Positions 15,157-21,949 of a stretch of DNA of 29,787 bases are shown in pieces. This stretch comes from RGIG4576 sp964536025 (GTDB lineage Bacteria; Bacteroidota; Bacteroidia; Bacteroidales; Muribaculaceae): NCBI GenBank assembly GCA_964536025.1, contig CAZHXA010000026.1, positions 1 through 29,787 of the forward strand, in the 5' to 3' direction. The notes under the pieces were generated by a model. It saw only the letters and a program-made list of their open reading frames with translations, was not told the DNA's origin and made no database searches. Within the stretch, counting starts at the first letter, position 1. The number at the start of each line of letters is the position of its first letter. Made by a program: the position numbers and the translations under genes.

Positions 15157-17325
15157 TTATTTCAATGATGTGCTTATTTGTGCATCTCCTTGAGAATAGT
15201 CTACAAGTATAGTATCTCCTTGCTTTGCTTCTCCTCGTAATAGAATATCAGCAAGAGCATCTTCGATGTGAGATTGTATTGCACGTTTTAGAGGTCTTGC
15301 TCCATATTGTTTGTCATAACCTTTTTCAGCCAAGAAATCTTTTGCACTTTGAGTTATTTCAAGAGAGTAAGCTAAATCATGTACTCTTTTATAAAATGAA
15401 ACCAATTCAAGATCAATAATTTTTATTATGGATTCTTTGTTAAGTGGCTCAAATGTTATTATATCATCTATTCTGTTTAGAAATTCCGGAGAAAAACGTT
15501 GTTTTAATGCTTTATTAATTATGCTACGAGAACGATTTTCAGTTATTGATGTAGTATTAAAACCAACACTATTTCCAAAGTCTTTAAGCTCACGAGAACC
15601 TATATTAGAAGTCATAATGATAATTGTATTCTTGAAATCCACAATACGTCCAAGACTATCGGTCAATCTACCTTCATCCATTACCTGAAGAAGCATATTA
15701 AATACATCTGTATGTGCCTTTTCAAGTTCATCAAGCAAAATAACAGAGTAGGGGTGTCGTCGTACTTTTTCTGTTAGTTGTCCACCTTCTTCATAACCAA
15801 CATATCCCGGAGGGGCTCCAACAAGACGAGAAACTGTGAATTTTTCCATATATTCACTCATGTCAATACGAATAAGAGCATCTTCACTTCCAAATAAAAA
15901 TTTTGCAAGTTGTTTTGCTAAATAAGTTTTACCTACACCGGTTGAACCTAAAAACATGAAACTACCTATAGGTCTGTTTGGATCTTTAAGACCAACTCGA
16001 TTACGTCTAATGCATTTTGCAATTTTTGTAATCGCTTCATCTTGTCCTATAATTAGATTCTTTAATTCGTTTTCCATATTAAGAAGACGGTCACTTTCAG
16101 TTTGTGCAATACGTTGTACTGGAACTCCGGTCATCATTGCTATAACCTCAGCTACAGTGTTTACATCAACGATTTCACGCTTTTTAGCAATTTCTTCTTC
16201 CCATTCAAGTTTTGCTTGATTCAGTTTTATCATGAGTTGCTCTTGCATATCACGATAATTTGCCGCAATTTCAAAATCCTGAGCTTGAGCTGCCTTTACC
16301 TTGCTTCGTTGAACATCTGAAATTTGTTTTTCTAAATCGTCAATCGCCTTAGGAACTGTTATATTTGATATATGAACGCGAGAACCTGCTTCATCTAATG
16401 CATCAATTGCTTTATCTGGGAAATTGCGATCACTCACATATCTTTCTGTTAGTTTTACGCAGTTCTCAATGGCTTCAGTAGTGTAAATTACGCCATGATG
16501 TTCTTCATATTTCCCCTTAATATTATTCAGTATTTCGAGAGTTTCTTCAGCTGTTGCAGGTTCAACTAAAATTTTTTGAAAACGACGTTCTAAAGCTCCA
16601 TCTTTTTCTATATTTTTACGATATTCATCAAGAGTAGTAGCTCCAATACATTGTATTTCACCGCGTGCAAGTGCCGGTTTCATTAAATTAGCAGCATCCA
16701 TAGAACCATTTGCATTTCCTGCACCAACAATGTTATGAATTTCATCGATAAATAATATTACATTTGGATTGGTTGCAAGTTCATCTATTACAGCCTTAAT
16801 TCGTTCTTCAAATTGTCCTCGATACTTCGTTCCTGCTACCAACGTTGCCATATCGAGAGAAATAATACGTTTATCAAATAAAACACGTGAAACTTTTCGT
16901 TGTATTATTGCCAATGCCAAACCTTCAACAATAGCTGATTTGCCGACTCCAGGTTCTCCTATTAAAACAGGATTATTCTTTTTTCTACGACTTAAAATTT
17001 GAGCAAGACGCTCAATTTCTTTTTCGCGACCAATAACAGGATCTAATTTGCCGTTTTCAGCATCTTTTGTCATATCCTTGCCATATTTGTCAAGAACCGG
17101 AGTTCCATGCTCTGATTTTTTTGAAGTTTTTCCTACAGTTTTCTGTGTAGAACTTTCAGTTTGCTTATTATTGCTTTGTGAAGTGTTTTCTTTTGAAAAT
17201 TCTTCTTGCTCTTCATCTTCTTCATCAGGAAAATCAGCACCCATTTTAGGCTTAATTAAAACTAAGTCTTTATATTGCAAATATTTCTTGATATCATTGT
17301 TATATTGTTTCATATTTTCTTTCAT
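15157..17325 (-). CDS. clpC: ClpC-like AAA+ chaperone lacking the N-terminal Clp repeat domain
   Basis: Hsp100 unfoldase that feeds proteins to ClpP; 722 aa from the chosen ATG. D1 and D2 are complete: Walker A GEPGVGKS near residue 123, Walker B FIDEIHN, second Walker A GSTGVGKT, the VGAPPGYVGYEEGG pore loop, and the ClpP-docking SVGF tripeptide loop. A short ClpC-type middle domain is present (QAQDFEIAANYRD). Usual Bacteroidetes ClpC is about 840 aa with a roughly 145-aa double Clp_N domain first; here only about 60 acidic and Gln/Ser-rich linker residues precede D1. The frame opens at a TTG at 17352, but that lies inside the -7 promoter element, so ATG 17325 (or 17313) is the start. It seems a genuine short form, not a frameshift. 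Confidence 0.93.
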   Translation of the reverse strand: MKENMKQYNNDIKKYLQYKDLVLIKPKMGADFPDEEDEEQEEFSKENTSQSNNKQTESSTQKTVGKTSKKSEHGTPVLDKYGKDMTKDAENGKLDPVIGREKEIERLAQILSRRKKNNPVLIGEPGVGKSAIVEGLALAIIQRKVSRVLFDKRIISLDMATLVAGTKYRGQFEERIKAVIDELATNPNVILFIDEIHNIVGAGNANGSMDAANLMKPALARGEIQCIGATTLDEYRKNIEKDGALERRFQKILVEPATAEETLEILNNIKGKYEEHHGVIYTTEAIENCVKLTERYVSDRNFPDKAIDALDEAGSRVHISNITVPKAIDDLEKQISDVQRSKVKAAQAQDFEIAANYRDMQEQLMIKLNQAKLEWEEEIAKKREIVDVNTVAEVIAMMTGVPVQRIAQTESDRLLNMENELKNLIIGQDEAITKIAKCIRRNRVGLKDPNRPIGSFMFLGSTGVGKTYLAKQLAKFLFGSEDALIRIDMSEYMEKFTVSRLVGAPPGYVGYEEGGQLTEKVRRHPYSVILLDELEKAHTDVFNMLLQVMDEGRLTDSLGRIVDFKNTIIIMTSNIGSRELKDFGNSVGFNTTSITENRSRSIINKALKQRFSPEFLNRIDDIITFEPLNKESIIKIIDLELVSFYKRVHDLAYSLEITQSAKDFLAEKGYDKQYGARPLKRAIQSHIEDALADILLRGEAKQGDTILVDYSQGDAQISTSLK

Positions 17326-17349
17326 GAGCTTAATCAAATTGTTTTTGAG

Positions 17350-17380
17350 CAAAAATACGAACTATATTGAGAAATACAAA
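17350..17380 (-). promoter_or_regulatory. Canonical promoter of clpC
   Basis: On the minus strand TTTG (17380-17377), exactly 19 nt, then TATTTTTG (17357-17350). This is a perfect match to the Bacteroidetes primary-sigma consensus. Transcription would begin near 17343, only about 18 nt before the clpC ATG, so no N-terminal Clp domain can be encoded upstream in this transcript. Confidence 0.8.
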
Positions 17381-17393
17381 TTCTCAATATAGT
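17361..17393. promoter_or_regulatory. Perfect 13-bp palindrome over the clpC -33 element
   Basis: ACTATATTGAGAA (17361-17373) and its exact reverse complement (17381-17393) flank a 7-nt centre that contains the -33 TTTG. One arm lies in the promoter spacer, the other just upstream of -33. No T-run follows, so it is not a terminator; it has the geometry of an operator for a dimeric repressor. It does not match CIRCE or the CtsR box. Confidence 0.6.
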
Positions 17394-17408
17394 AATTATC
17401 ATTAATAT

Positions 17409-17442
17409 AACAATTATTATGCCAAACTGTTAAATCTGACAG
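17409..17442 (-). promoter_or_regulatory. Possible second clpC promoter: CTGT-N8-ACAG and sigma-54-like motif
   Basis: Reading the minus strand, the inverted repeat CTGTCAGATTTAACAG (17442-17427) is followed after 2 nt by TGGCATAATAATTGTT (17424-17409). The latter resembles the sigma-54 -24/-12 pattern TGGCAC-N5-TTGC, with GG and the second G ten bases apart but GT instead of GC. It would start transcription upstream of the palindrome. Weak evidence; the 17443-17560 stretch shows nothing else. Confidence 0.3.
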
Positions 17443-17560
17443 ATACTAAAAGTCGGATAAATTATATAGGACAATTTAGCTTAAATAGCTTCCAAATAAT
17501 AAAACAGGCAAATAAAACTATATAAATAATTTAAGACGGTAATAACATCTTTGATCTACT

Positions 17561-17722
17561 TTATTTATCCTTGTTTAATATTATACGTATTATATTAATT
17601 ATTGCACGATAAAAAACATACATAACTAATATTTATTATTATCACGTATTACACATTACATCCAATGTACAATTAGAAGTACACAATTAAGCGATTACAA
17701 GTAAGTCTTCGACTAATCTCAT
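17561..17722 (-). pseudogene. Degenerate inverted copy of the 46-aa membrane protein gene
   Basis: Minus-strand bases 17614-17561 match plus-strand 18647-18700, the end of the small membrane protein gene, at 47 of 54 positions. Most differences are at third codon positions, so the tail YRAIINIIR..LNKDK plus stop is kept. An ATG at 17722 in the same frame would start a product of similar length, but stops occur at codon 12 and again in a TGA-TAA-TAA-TAA cluster before the conserved tail. It is therefore a broken paralogue. It lies between the clpC control region and the left dif-like site. Confidence 0.6.
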
Positions 17723-17732
17723 AATAATTATT

Positions 17733-17760
17733 TTGTATTATAATTAATATTATGTTAAAT
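17733..17760 (+). other. dif-like XerC/XerD recombination site (left)
   Basis: The right arm TTATGTTAAAT (17750-17760) is identical to the XerD-binding arm of Escherichia coli dif. It is preceded by a 6-nt spacer TTAATA (17744-17749) and a left arm ending in ATAA (17733-17743), as in dif. It could be the chromosomal dif or a phage attachment site. AT-richness makes partial matches cheap, but the spacing and viral context support it. Confidence 0.5.
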
Positions 17761-17840
17761 ATAAAACATTACGATAGATTACACTTATTTTTTTGCATCA
17801 TAATTATTTCGTTATTGTTAGGAAAACATAAATCTCCTAC

Positions 17841-18536
17841 ATGAAGGAATGCCAAAACAGTTTTGTACAAATGTTCGATTACACGAATGCTGATTTATCT
17901 TCTCAAGCAAATTCAGCGTTATTAGCTAAAAAAGTTGATAATGAAAATAAGTTGTTGGAAAGTCAGGCAGATTTAGCTCGATTTCAAGCCGTTGCGGAAA
18001 TGTATAAAGGTTTAAACGAAAAAAACAAAAGCAGAATATGCCCCACAAATGGCAAAATACGGTTTAGATTTATTAGAGCACAAGTAGTAACAGAAAAAAA
18101 ATCAAATTTATTAAGTGAGCAGGCAATAACTGAGGTTGCAAAACGCTTAAATATTAGTTATGATAACATGGTTAAAATCAACACTGCAATTAATTTGGCT
18201 GATGAGAATAAAAATATAAAAGCAACCTACAAAGAAATTGTTTCACGCGTAGGACTAAATAAAGCAAACGCCGCTATATTGTCTTTGCAAGCCGAAAAAC
18301 TGCGTGTAGAAAAAACGATGTGGCACTCTGAAGCATATAACCGTTGTTCACTTATTATGCAACAAGCTGCACAATATGGTAAAGTAACAGAAGCACAAAT
18401 AAATGAACTTAAAGAGCAAGCACGATTATTTAAGAATGAGGCACAATATTATAAAAATAGATTTTGTCCATCAGATTTTACAACTGTTATTAGTCGAATT
18501 GATGATTTAATACAATGGGTTGTATCATTATTTTAG
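17841..18536 (+). pseudogene. Microviridae-like DNA pilot protein (VP2) remnant with two compensating frameshifts
   Basis: The open frame gives 231 aa, almost all alpha-helical and rich in Ala, Gln, Glu and Lys, in the style of microvirus pilot proteins that form the DNA-conducting tube. Typical parts are ADLSSQANSALLAKK, LLSEQAITEVAKRLNISYDN and LQAEKLRVEKTMW. Between 18031 and 18078 the open frame reads unnaturally (ICPTNGKIRFRF), while the +1 frame gives AEYAPQMAKYGLDLLE, which fits the flanks. So one indel in the A-rich tract near 18019-18030 and a second near 18078 have shifted and restored the frame. The usual N-terminal third of VP2 is missing; an in-frame stop lies just before the ATG. 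Assignment rests on pattern recall, not alignment. Confidence 0.6.
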
Positions 18537-18559
18537 ATGAATAAAAAATTATTATTATT

Positions 18560-18700
18560 ATGAATATATCAGATTTTTTGTATCATATAATAATGTTATT
18601 AGTAAGCATATTGATGACTTATTTTGTATATTTATTTTGGCGTGCTGTTTATCGTGCGATAATTAACATAATACGCATTTTGTTAAACAAGGATAAATAA
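18560..18700 (+). CDS. Small membrane protein, 46 aa, possible phage lysis protein
   Basis: Too short for usual gene calling. It starts at the ATG 24 nt after the pilot-like gene. The product has one transmembrane stretch (about residues 7-27, IIMLLVSILMTYFVYLF) and a basic C-terminus ending RILLNKDK. A second, broken copy lies inverted at 17561-17722 and keeps the same C-terminal residues despite silent base changes, which argues that this frame was once translated. One hydrophobic segment plus a basic tail is seen in microvirus lysis proteins and in type I toxins; either is a guess. No family recognised. Confidence 0.5.
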   Translation: MNISDFLYHIIMLLVSILMTYFVYLFWRAVYRAIINIIRILLNKDK

Positions 18701-18709
18701 AATAAAAAA

Positions 18710-18737
18710 TCATTTAATAATATTAATTATAGCACAA
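18710..18737 (-). other. dif-like site (right), inverted and degenerate
   Basis: On the minus strand this sequence shares 19 of the first 21 positions with the left dif-like site, including the whole spacer and a 15-base identical core, but the XerD-side arm has lost two bases (TTATTAAATGA). It is in the opposite orientation to the left site and begins 10 nt after the small membrane gene. Confidence 0.4.
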
Positions 18738-18771
18738 ATGCTTTAATCTTTCTGAGAATAATTTTGTTGTG

Positions 18772-21333
18772 TTAGAAAGTGAAATGTAATTGAATACGAA
18801 TACCACTTTTATCTACTCCGGGAGTATTTCTGTACGAAAGTCGCCATACATAATCCACACGTAAAATTGTGAAAATATTATCTAGACCGACTCCTGCTTC
18901 CATGTAAGGTTTCTTTTCCATAGGTTTACATTTTGTGTTTAATGGAAAACGGAATAACTCATTATTAAATTTCGGATTATTTTGATCGCTTAACTTACCA
19001 TATAATCCACGAAAAGAAAAAACTTCACGTAATTTCATATATTTAACCAACGGAATACGATTAAAAATCGCTCCATTTGCCCAATATGTTAAATCCCAAG
19101 ACAAGTATTGATCGTTGGCAAACTCAAACGCATTCATTAATGTATATGACTCCGGTTGTATTGTATAAGATAGGTTTGCATTAGGAATCAATAAGTTAGG
19201 ATAATTAACTTCACTCCAAATTTTTCCCGCTTTCAAAATAATGTCAGTATATCCGAAAGCTGAAAACCAAAAACGTTTCTGAACACTAAACTCTGTTTTA
19301 TTAATCTCAGTCAAACTATTAAGAAATCCTTTAGGAGCATAGGTTTGTGTTAATGTAAAAACCGGTGCATCTAAATTAATTGGAATTCGATAGTTCTTGG
19401 TTTGGTAAAATTTTTCACCTGGAGCATATCTCAACGTAAGATTAAATGAGGCTTCGTTATATTTGCGAAAAACATTGCCATATCCGTCTTCAAATGGTAA
19501 CCATTTTGTTGCTTCTTGCGTGTCATACTTAAATCCGGTTGATAGCGAGAATCCTGATTGCGTTTCTAAAGTGTATTGTAAATTACTTGAACGCAAATAT
19601 GTCATTTTATCATTTTTTTGTCGTTTCCAAGCTAAGAATACATTATCTGCATTAGTGAAAAAATAATGTTGTCCTATTTGATCTACATCGTAGCTATGAG
19701 ATACTTTTATTGAATGAACCGGAAACTCTAAAGAATGATATTTTTTATCATTAAACGAATATTCAAGTTCAGCTTGATATTTCCATTTTTTATCGCCAAA
19801 TCCATATGCCACATATCCGCGAGAAAACAAATTTTTACTCAAATTTGCAGTGGTCATACCGCCTACTCTTAATCTCAAGCCTTCAACAGGGTTTCCACTT
19901 ACAGTTGTATTCATTGGTCCAAAGTCAAACTTACTGTTTTTATCACTTGTAGGTATATATCCTGAAACTAACGTAACTATGGCTTTCTCTGTCCAATAAA
20001 AGGCTGGTACCTCTCGCAATCTCACGAGCATTTTACTTATTGAATTTTCGCTTTCTTTTATAGGGATTTGACGATTATCATTCCAAAATTGTTCAGGCAT
20101 ATACAAAGCATCGTCTGCGACAATGGTTCGCCCCTCTTTCCCAAATATTTCTATATTTTGTGGTTCCTCAAACGAATGATTGCGATATTTTGTCAATCTT
20201 CGTGCATATAGCCCTTGTGTTGACGGCATTATCTCAAATTCAACAGTCATATCGTCTTTTGTCTTCAAGCGACTTCCATCCGGAGCTTTCTCAAAATCCT
20301 GAATCATGTAGATATTTTCCACATAATTAAGGTTAATTGATTTTGGAACATTCAATTTCACACGTTTGATAAACATAGTAGTGTCTTCAAGAGGAACATA
20401 AATTCTACCTGTAAAGCCAAAAGATTCAGGTGTGAAAGGTACAAAACTCAATTCTATACAATTAACTCCTTCTATAGGTATGGTATCGGTCAAATAATAT
20501 TTGTAGAAATTCACTCCTATAGCAGAAAGCGGACTTACAAACCTATTTTGCATTATTGTAATGTCATTTTCAAATACATTAACTTCACGGAAAACATCTT
20601 CAAGAAAGCGTTGAATACTTTCTTGATCAAAGACTTCATCAATGCCTGCACTTTTGTTCCCTCTAATAAATTCTTTTTCACTGTGAGGCTTTTTTCTAAA
20701 ATATTCAGTTGATATTTTTTCTTTAACCGACACATTTAGTATCGGTTTTCCTGAGACTTCGGATGTATCAAGATAATCGAATATGAATGAAAATTTCTTC
20801 ATTATCCAATTCTTTTTTTGCTCTTCTGAAAAATTATTAAGACCTAAATTAATCTTAGTATGTTTATCATAACTATAATAGTCATGATTTTTTGGATCAT
20901 ATAAATGTCTTCTTGCACGCAATTTTTCCATAAAAATCACGGCAGGATTATTTTTCTTGGAATATTTATCCTTTTTATAATTTACAACCACTTCTTTCAA
21001 CGCAACACCGGTTGGAACAAGGTTGATTATAAGATTATTATCTTTACCCTTATTTACATACACTTCTTTTTCTTTATAGCCCATAGTAGAAACGCTTAGG
21101 CATATAAAATTAGTAGAAGTTGTCATATTAAATTCACCATTTTCATTAGTCAATAAACCTTTATCGGAGCCTTTTAAAAAAATTGCCACATAAGGTATAG
21201 GTTCTTGACTGATTGAATCTCTTACAATGCCGGTTATTGTTGTTGGGGTAATCTGATGTTGCGAATATACGTTTACAGTAGATATTATAATTAGTAAAGC
21301 ATATATATTTAATAGGAATATTCGTCTAAACAT
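18772..21333 (-). CDS. DUF5686/carboxypeptidase-regulatory-like outer-membrane protein
   Basis: Large envelope protein, 853 aa. Residues 1-24 are a Sec signal peptide (ending VNVYSQ). Residues about 33-105 form a CarboxypepD_reg-like beta-sandwich (ITGIVRDSISQEPIPYVAIF, LLTNENGEFNMTT, STMGYKEKEVYV in short strands), common in Bacteroidetes outer-membrane proteins. The rest matches the DUF5686 layout: a central region with helices (about 120-330) and a C-terminal half of many Tyr/Phe-rich beta-strands ending in QLHFTF with a terminal Phe, typical of a membrane barrel. It is not a SusC receptor, since no TonB plug motif is seen. Its promoter overlaps that of the divergent CYTH gene. Function is unknown; related proteins are often essential or envelope-linked, but I infer nothing further. 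Confidence 0.85.
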   Translation of the reverse strand: MFRRIFLLNIYALLIIISTVNVYSQHQITPTTITGIVRDSISQEPIPYVAIFLKGSDKGLLTNENGEFNMTTSTNFICLSVSTMGYKEKEVYVNKGKDNNLIINLVPTGVALKEVVVNYKKDKYSKKNNPAVIFMEKLRARRHLYDPKNHDYYSYDKHTKINLGLNNFSEEQKKNWIMKKFSFIFDYLDTSEVSGKPILNVSVKEKISTEYFRKKPHSEKEFIRGNKSAGIDEVFDQESIQRFLEDVFREVNVFENDITIMQNRFVSPLSAIGVNFYKYYLTDTIPIEGVNCIELSFVPFTPESFGFTGRIYVPLEDTTMFIKRVKLNVPKSINLNYVENIYMIQDFEKAPDGSRLKTKDDMTVEFEIMPSTQGLYARRLTKYRNHSFEEPQNIEIFGKEGRTIVADDALYMPEQFWNDNRQIPIKESENSISKMLVRLREVPAFYWTEKAIVTLVSGYIPTSDKNSKFDFGPMNTTVSGNPVEGLRLRVGGMTTANLSKNLFSRGYVAYGFGDKKWKYQAELEYSFNDKKYHSLEFPVHSIKVSHSYDVDQIGQHYFFTNADNVFLAWKRQKNDKMTYLRSSNLQYTLETQSGFSLSTGFKYDTQEATKWLPFEDGYGNVFRKYNEASFNLTLRYAPGEKFYQTKNYRIPINLDAPVFTLTQTYAPKGFLNSLTEINKTEFSVQKRFWFSAFGYTDIILKAGKIWSEVNYPNLLIPNANLSYTIQPESYTLMNAFEFANDQYLSWDLTYWANGAIFNRIPLVKYMKLREVFSFRGLYGKLSDQNNPKFNNELFRFPLNTKCKPMEKKPYMEAGVGLDNIFTILRVDYVWRLSYRNTPGVDKSGIRIQLHFTF

Positions 21334-21353
21334 TAATATTTATAATATATTTC

Positions 21354-21392
21354 TTGTTTGAAACCAAGTAAAAAATTATTTTTGCAAAAGTA
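21354..21392. promoter_or_regulatory. Overlapping divergent promoters of the DUF5686 and CYTH genes
   Basis: For the CYTH gene (plus): TTG at 21354-21356, 20 nt, TATTTTTG at 21377-21384. Directly abutting it on the minus strand is TACTTTTG (21392-21385), the -7 element for the DUF5686 gene, for which no clear -33 was found. Each start site would lie in or beside the other -7 element, so the two polymerases should exclude each other. Confidence 0.55.
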
Positions 21393-21471
21393 CAAAAATT
21401 GCACGATTGTTAATGTTGTTTTTTGTCAATTTAATGGTATTTATGAGAAATTTTGTAATTATTACTCAAAA

Positions 21472-21936
21472 ATGGCTTTAGAAATCGAACATAAATATTT
21501 GGTTATAAATGATTCATTTAAAGATTTAAGTTCAAAATGTATACACATTTGTCAAGGCTATTTATCTAAAGACAAAGAGAGGACCGTTAGAATTCGTATT
21601 GCCGGAAATAAAGCCTTTATAACCATAAAAGGGAAAAATTCGGGCGACACTCGATTGGAGTTTGAATATCCTATTTCTCTTGATGAAGCAAGAATTATGT
21701 TAGAACAACTTTGTCATAAGCCCATTTTGGAAAAATCTCGTTACATAGTTGAATATAATTGCAATAAATGGGAAATTGATGAATTTAAAGGCGAACTTGA
21801 CGGTCTCATACTTGCTGAAATAGAAATACCATATAGTGAATACAAATATGACATTCCTCCTTTTATAGGGAAGAATGTCACAAATGACATTAGATATTAT
21901 AATTCTAATCTTATCAATAAGATTCCAAAAGATTAA
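21472..21936 (+). CDS. CYTH domain protein (ThTPase-like)
   Basis: Small metal-dependent triphosphate-binding protein, 154 aa. The CYTH signature EIEHK (ExExK, residues 4-8) sits at the start, followed by RTVRIRIAG, KAFITIKGKNSG, RLEFEYPI and the late ELDGLILAEIEI, the alternating charged strands of the triphosphate tunnel. Family members include thiamine triphosphatases and inorganic triphosphatases. The frame is open further upstream to 21358, but the promoter for this gene lies at 21354-21384, and CYTH proteins normally begin just before EIE, so I use the later ATG. The gene is convergent with rlmD with only 3 nt between the stops. Substrate is not determinable from sequence. Confidence 0.88.
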   Translation: MALEIEHKYLVINDSFKDLSSKCIHICQGYLSKDKERTVRIRIAGNKAFITIKGKNSGDTRLEFEYPISLDEARIMLEQLCHKPILEKSRYIVEYNCNKWEIDEFKGELDGLILAEIEIPYSEYKYDIPPFIGKNVTNDIRYYNSNLINKIPKD

Positions 21937-21949
21937 CTTCTAATCTTTT
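21927..21949. terminator. Palindrome spanning both stop codons of the CYTH gene and rlmD
   Basis: AAAAGATTA (21927-21935) pairs with TAATCTTTT (21941-21949) over a 5-nt loop. It contains the last Lys-Asp codons and stop of both convergent genes. The run of T residues on each side suggests a weak bidirectional terminator. Confidence 0.5.

Larger units (their letters stand above)
17561..18737. mobile_element. Decayed microvirus-like provirus scar
   Basis: The clpC/DUF5686 gap holds a frameshifted gene resembling a Microviridae DNA pilot protein, a 46-aa membrane protein gene, a degenerate inverted copy of that gene, and two dif-like 28-bp sites. Temperate microviruses are established in Bacteroidetes, and integration at dif through host XerC/D is established for enterobacterial gokushovirus prophages. 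No capsid or replication gene remains, so only a remnant is present. The inverted order of the repeats shows rearrangement beyond a simple insertion. Confidence 0.55.

Noticed and set aside
17326..17352. TTG start for clpC
   Set aside because: The TTG lies inside the -7 element TATTTTTG, so it would not be in the mRNA.
16769..17392. Plus-strand open frames opposite clpC
   Set aside because: They are antisense shadows of the clpC coding sequence, with no motif and no promoter.
17427..17442. LexA (SOS) box for CTGTTAAATCTGACAG
   Set aside because: It fits the E. coli CTGT-N8-ACAG form, but that box is not known to apply in Bacteroidetes and clpC is not an SOS gene; kept only as an inverted repeat.
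18651..18682. Third dif-like site around TTAACATAA
   Set aside because: It lies inside the small membrane protein gene and its sequence is explained by conserved codons shared with the inverted copy; the other arm does not fit.
21358..21471. N-terminal extension of the CYTH protein
   Set aside because: The 38 extra residues overlap the gene's own promoter and precede the normal CYTH start.
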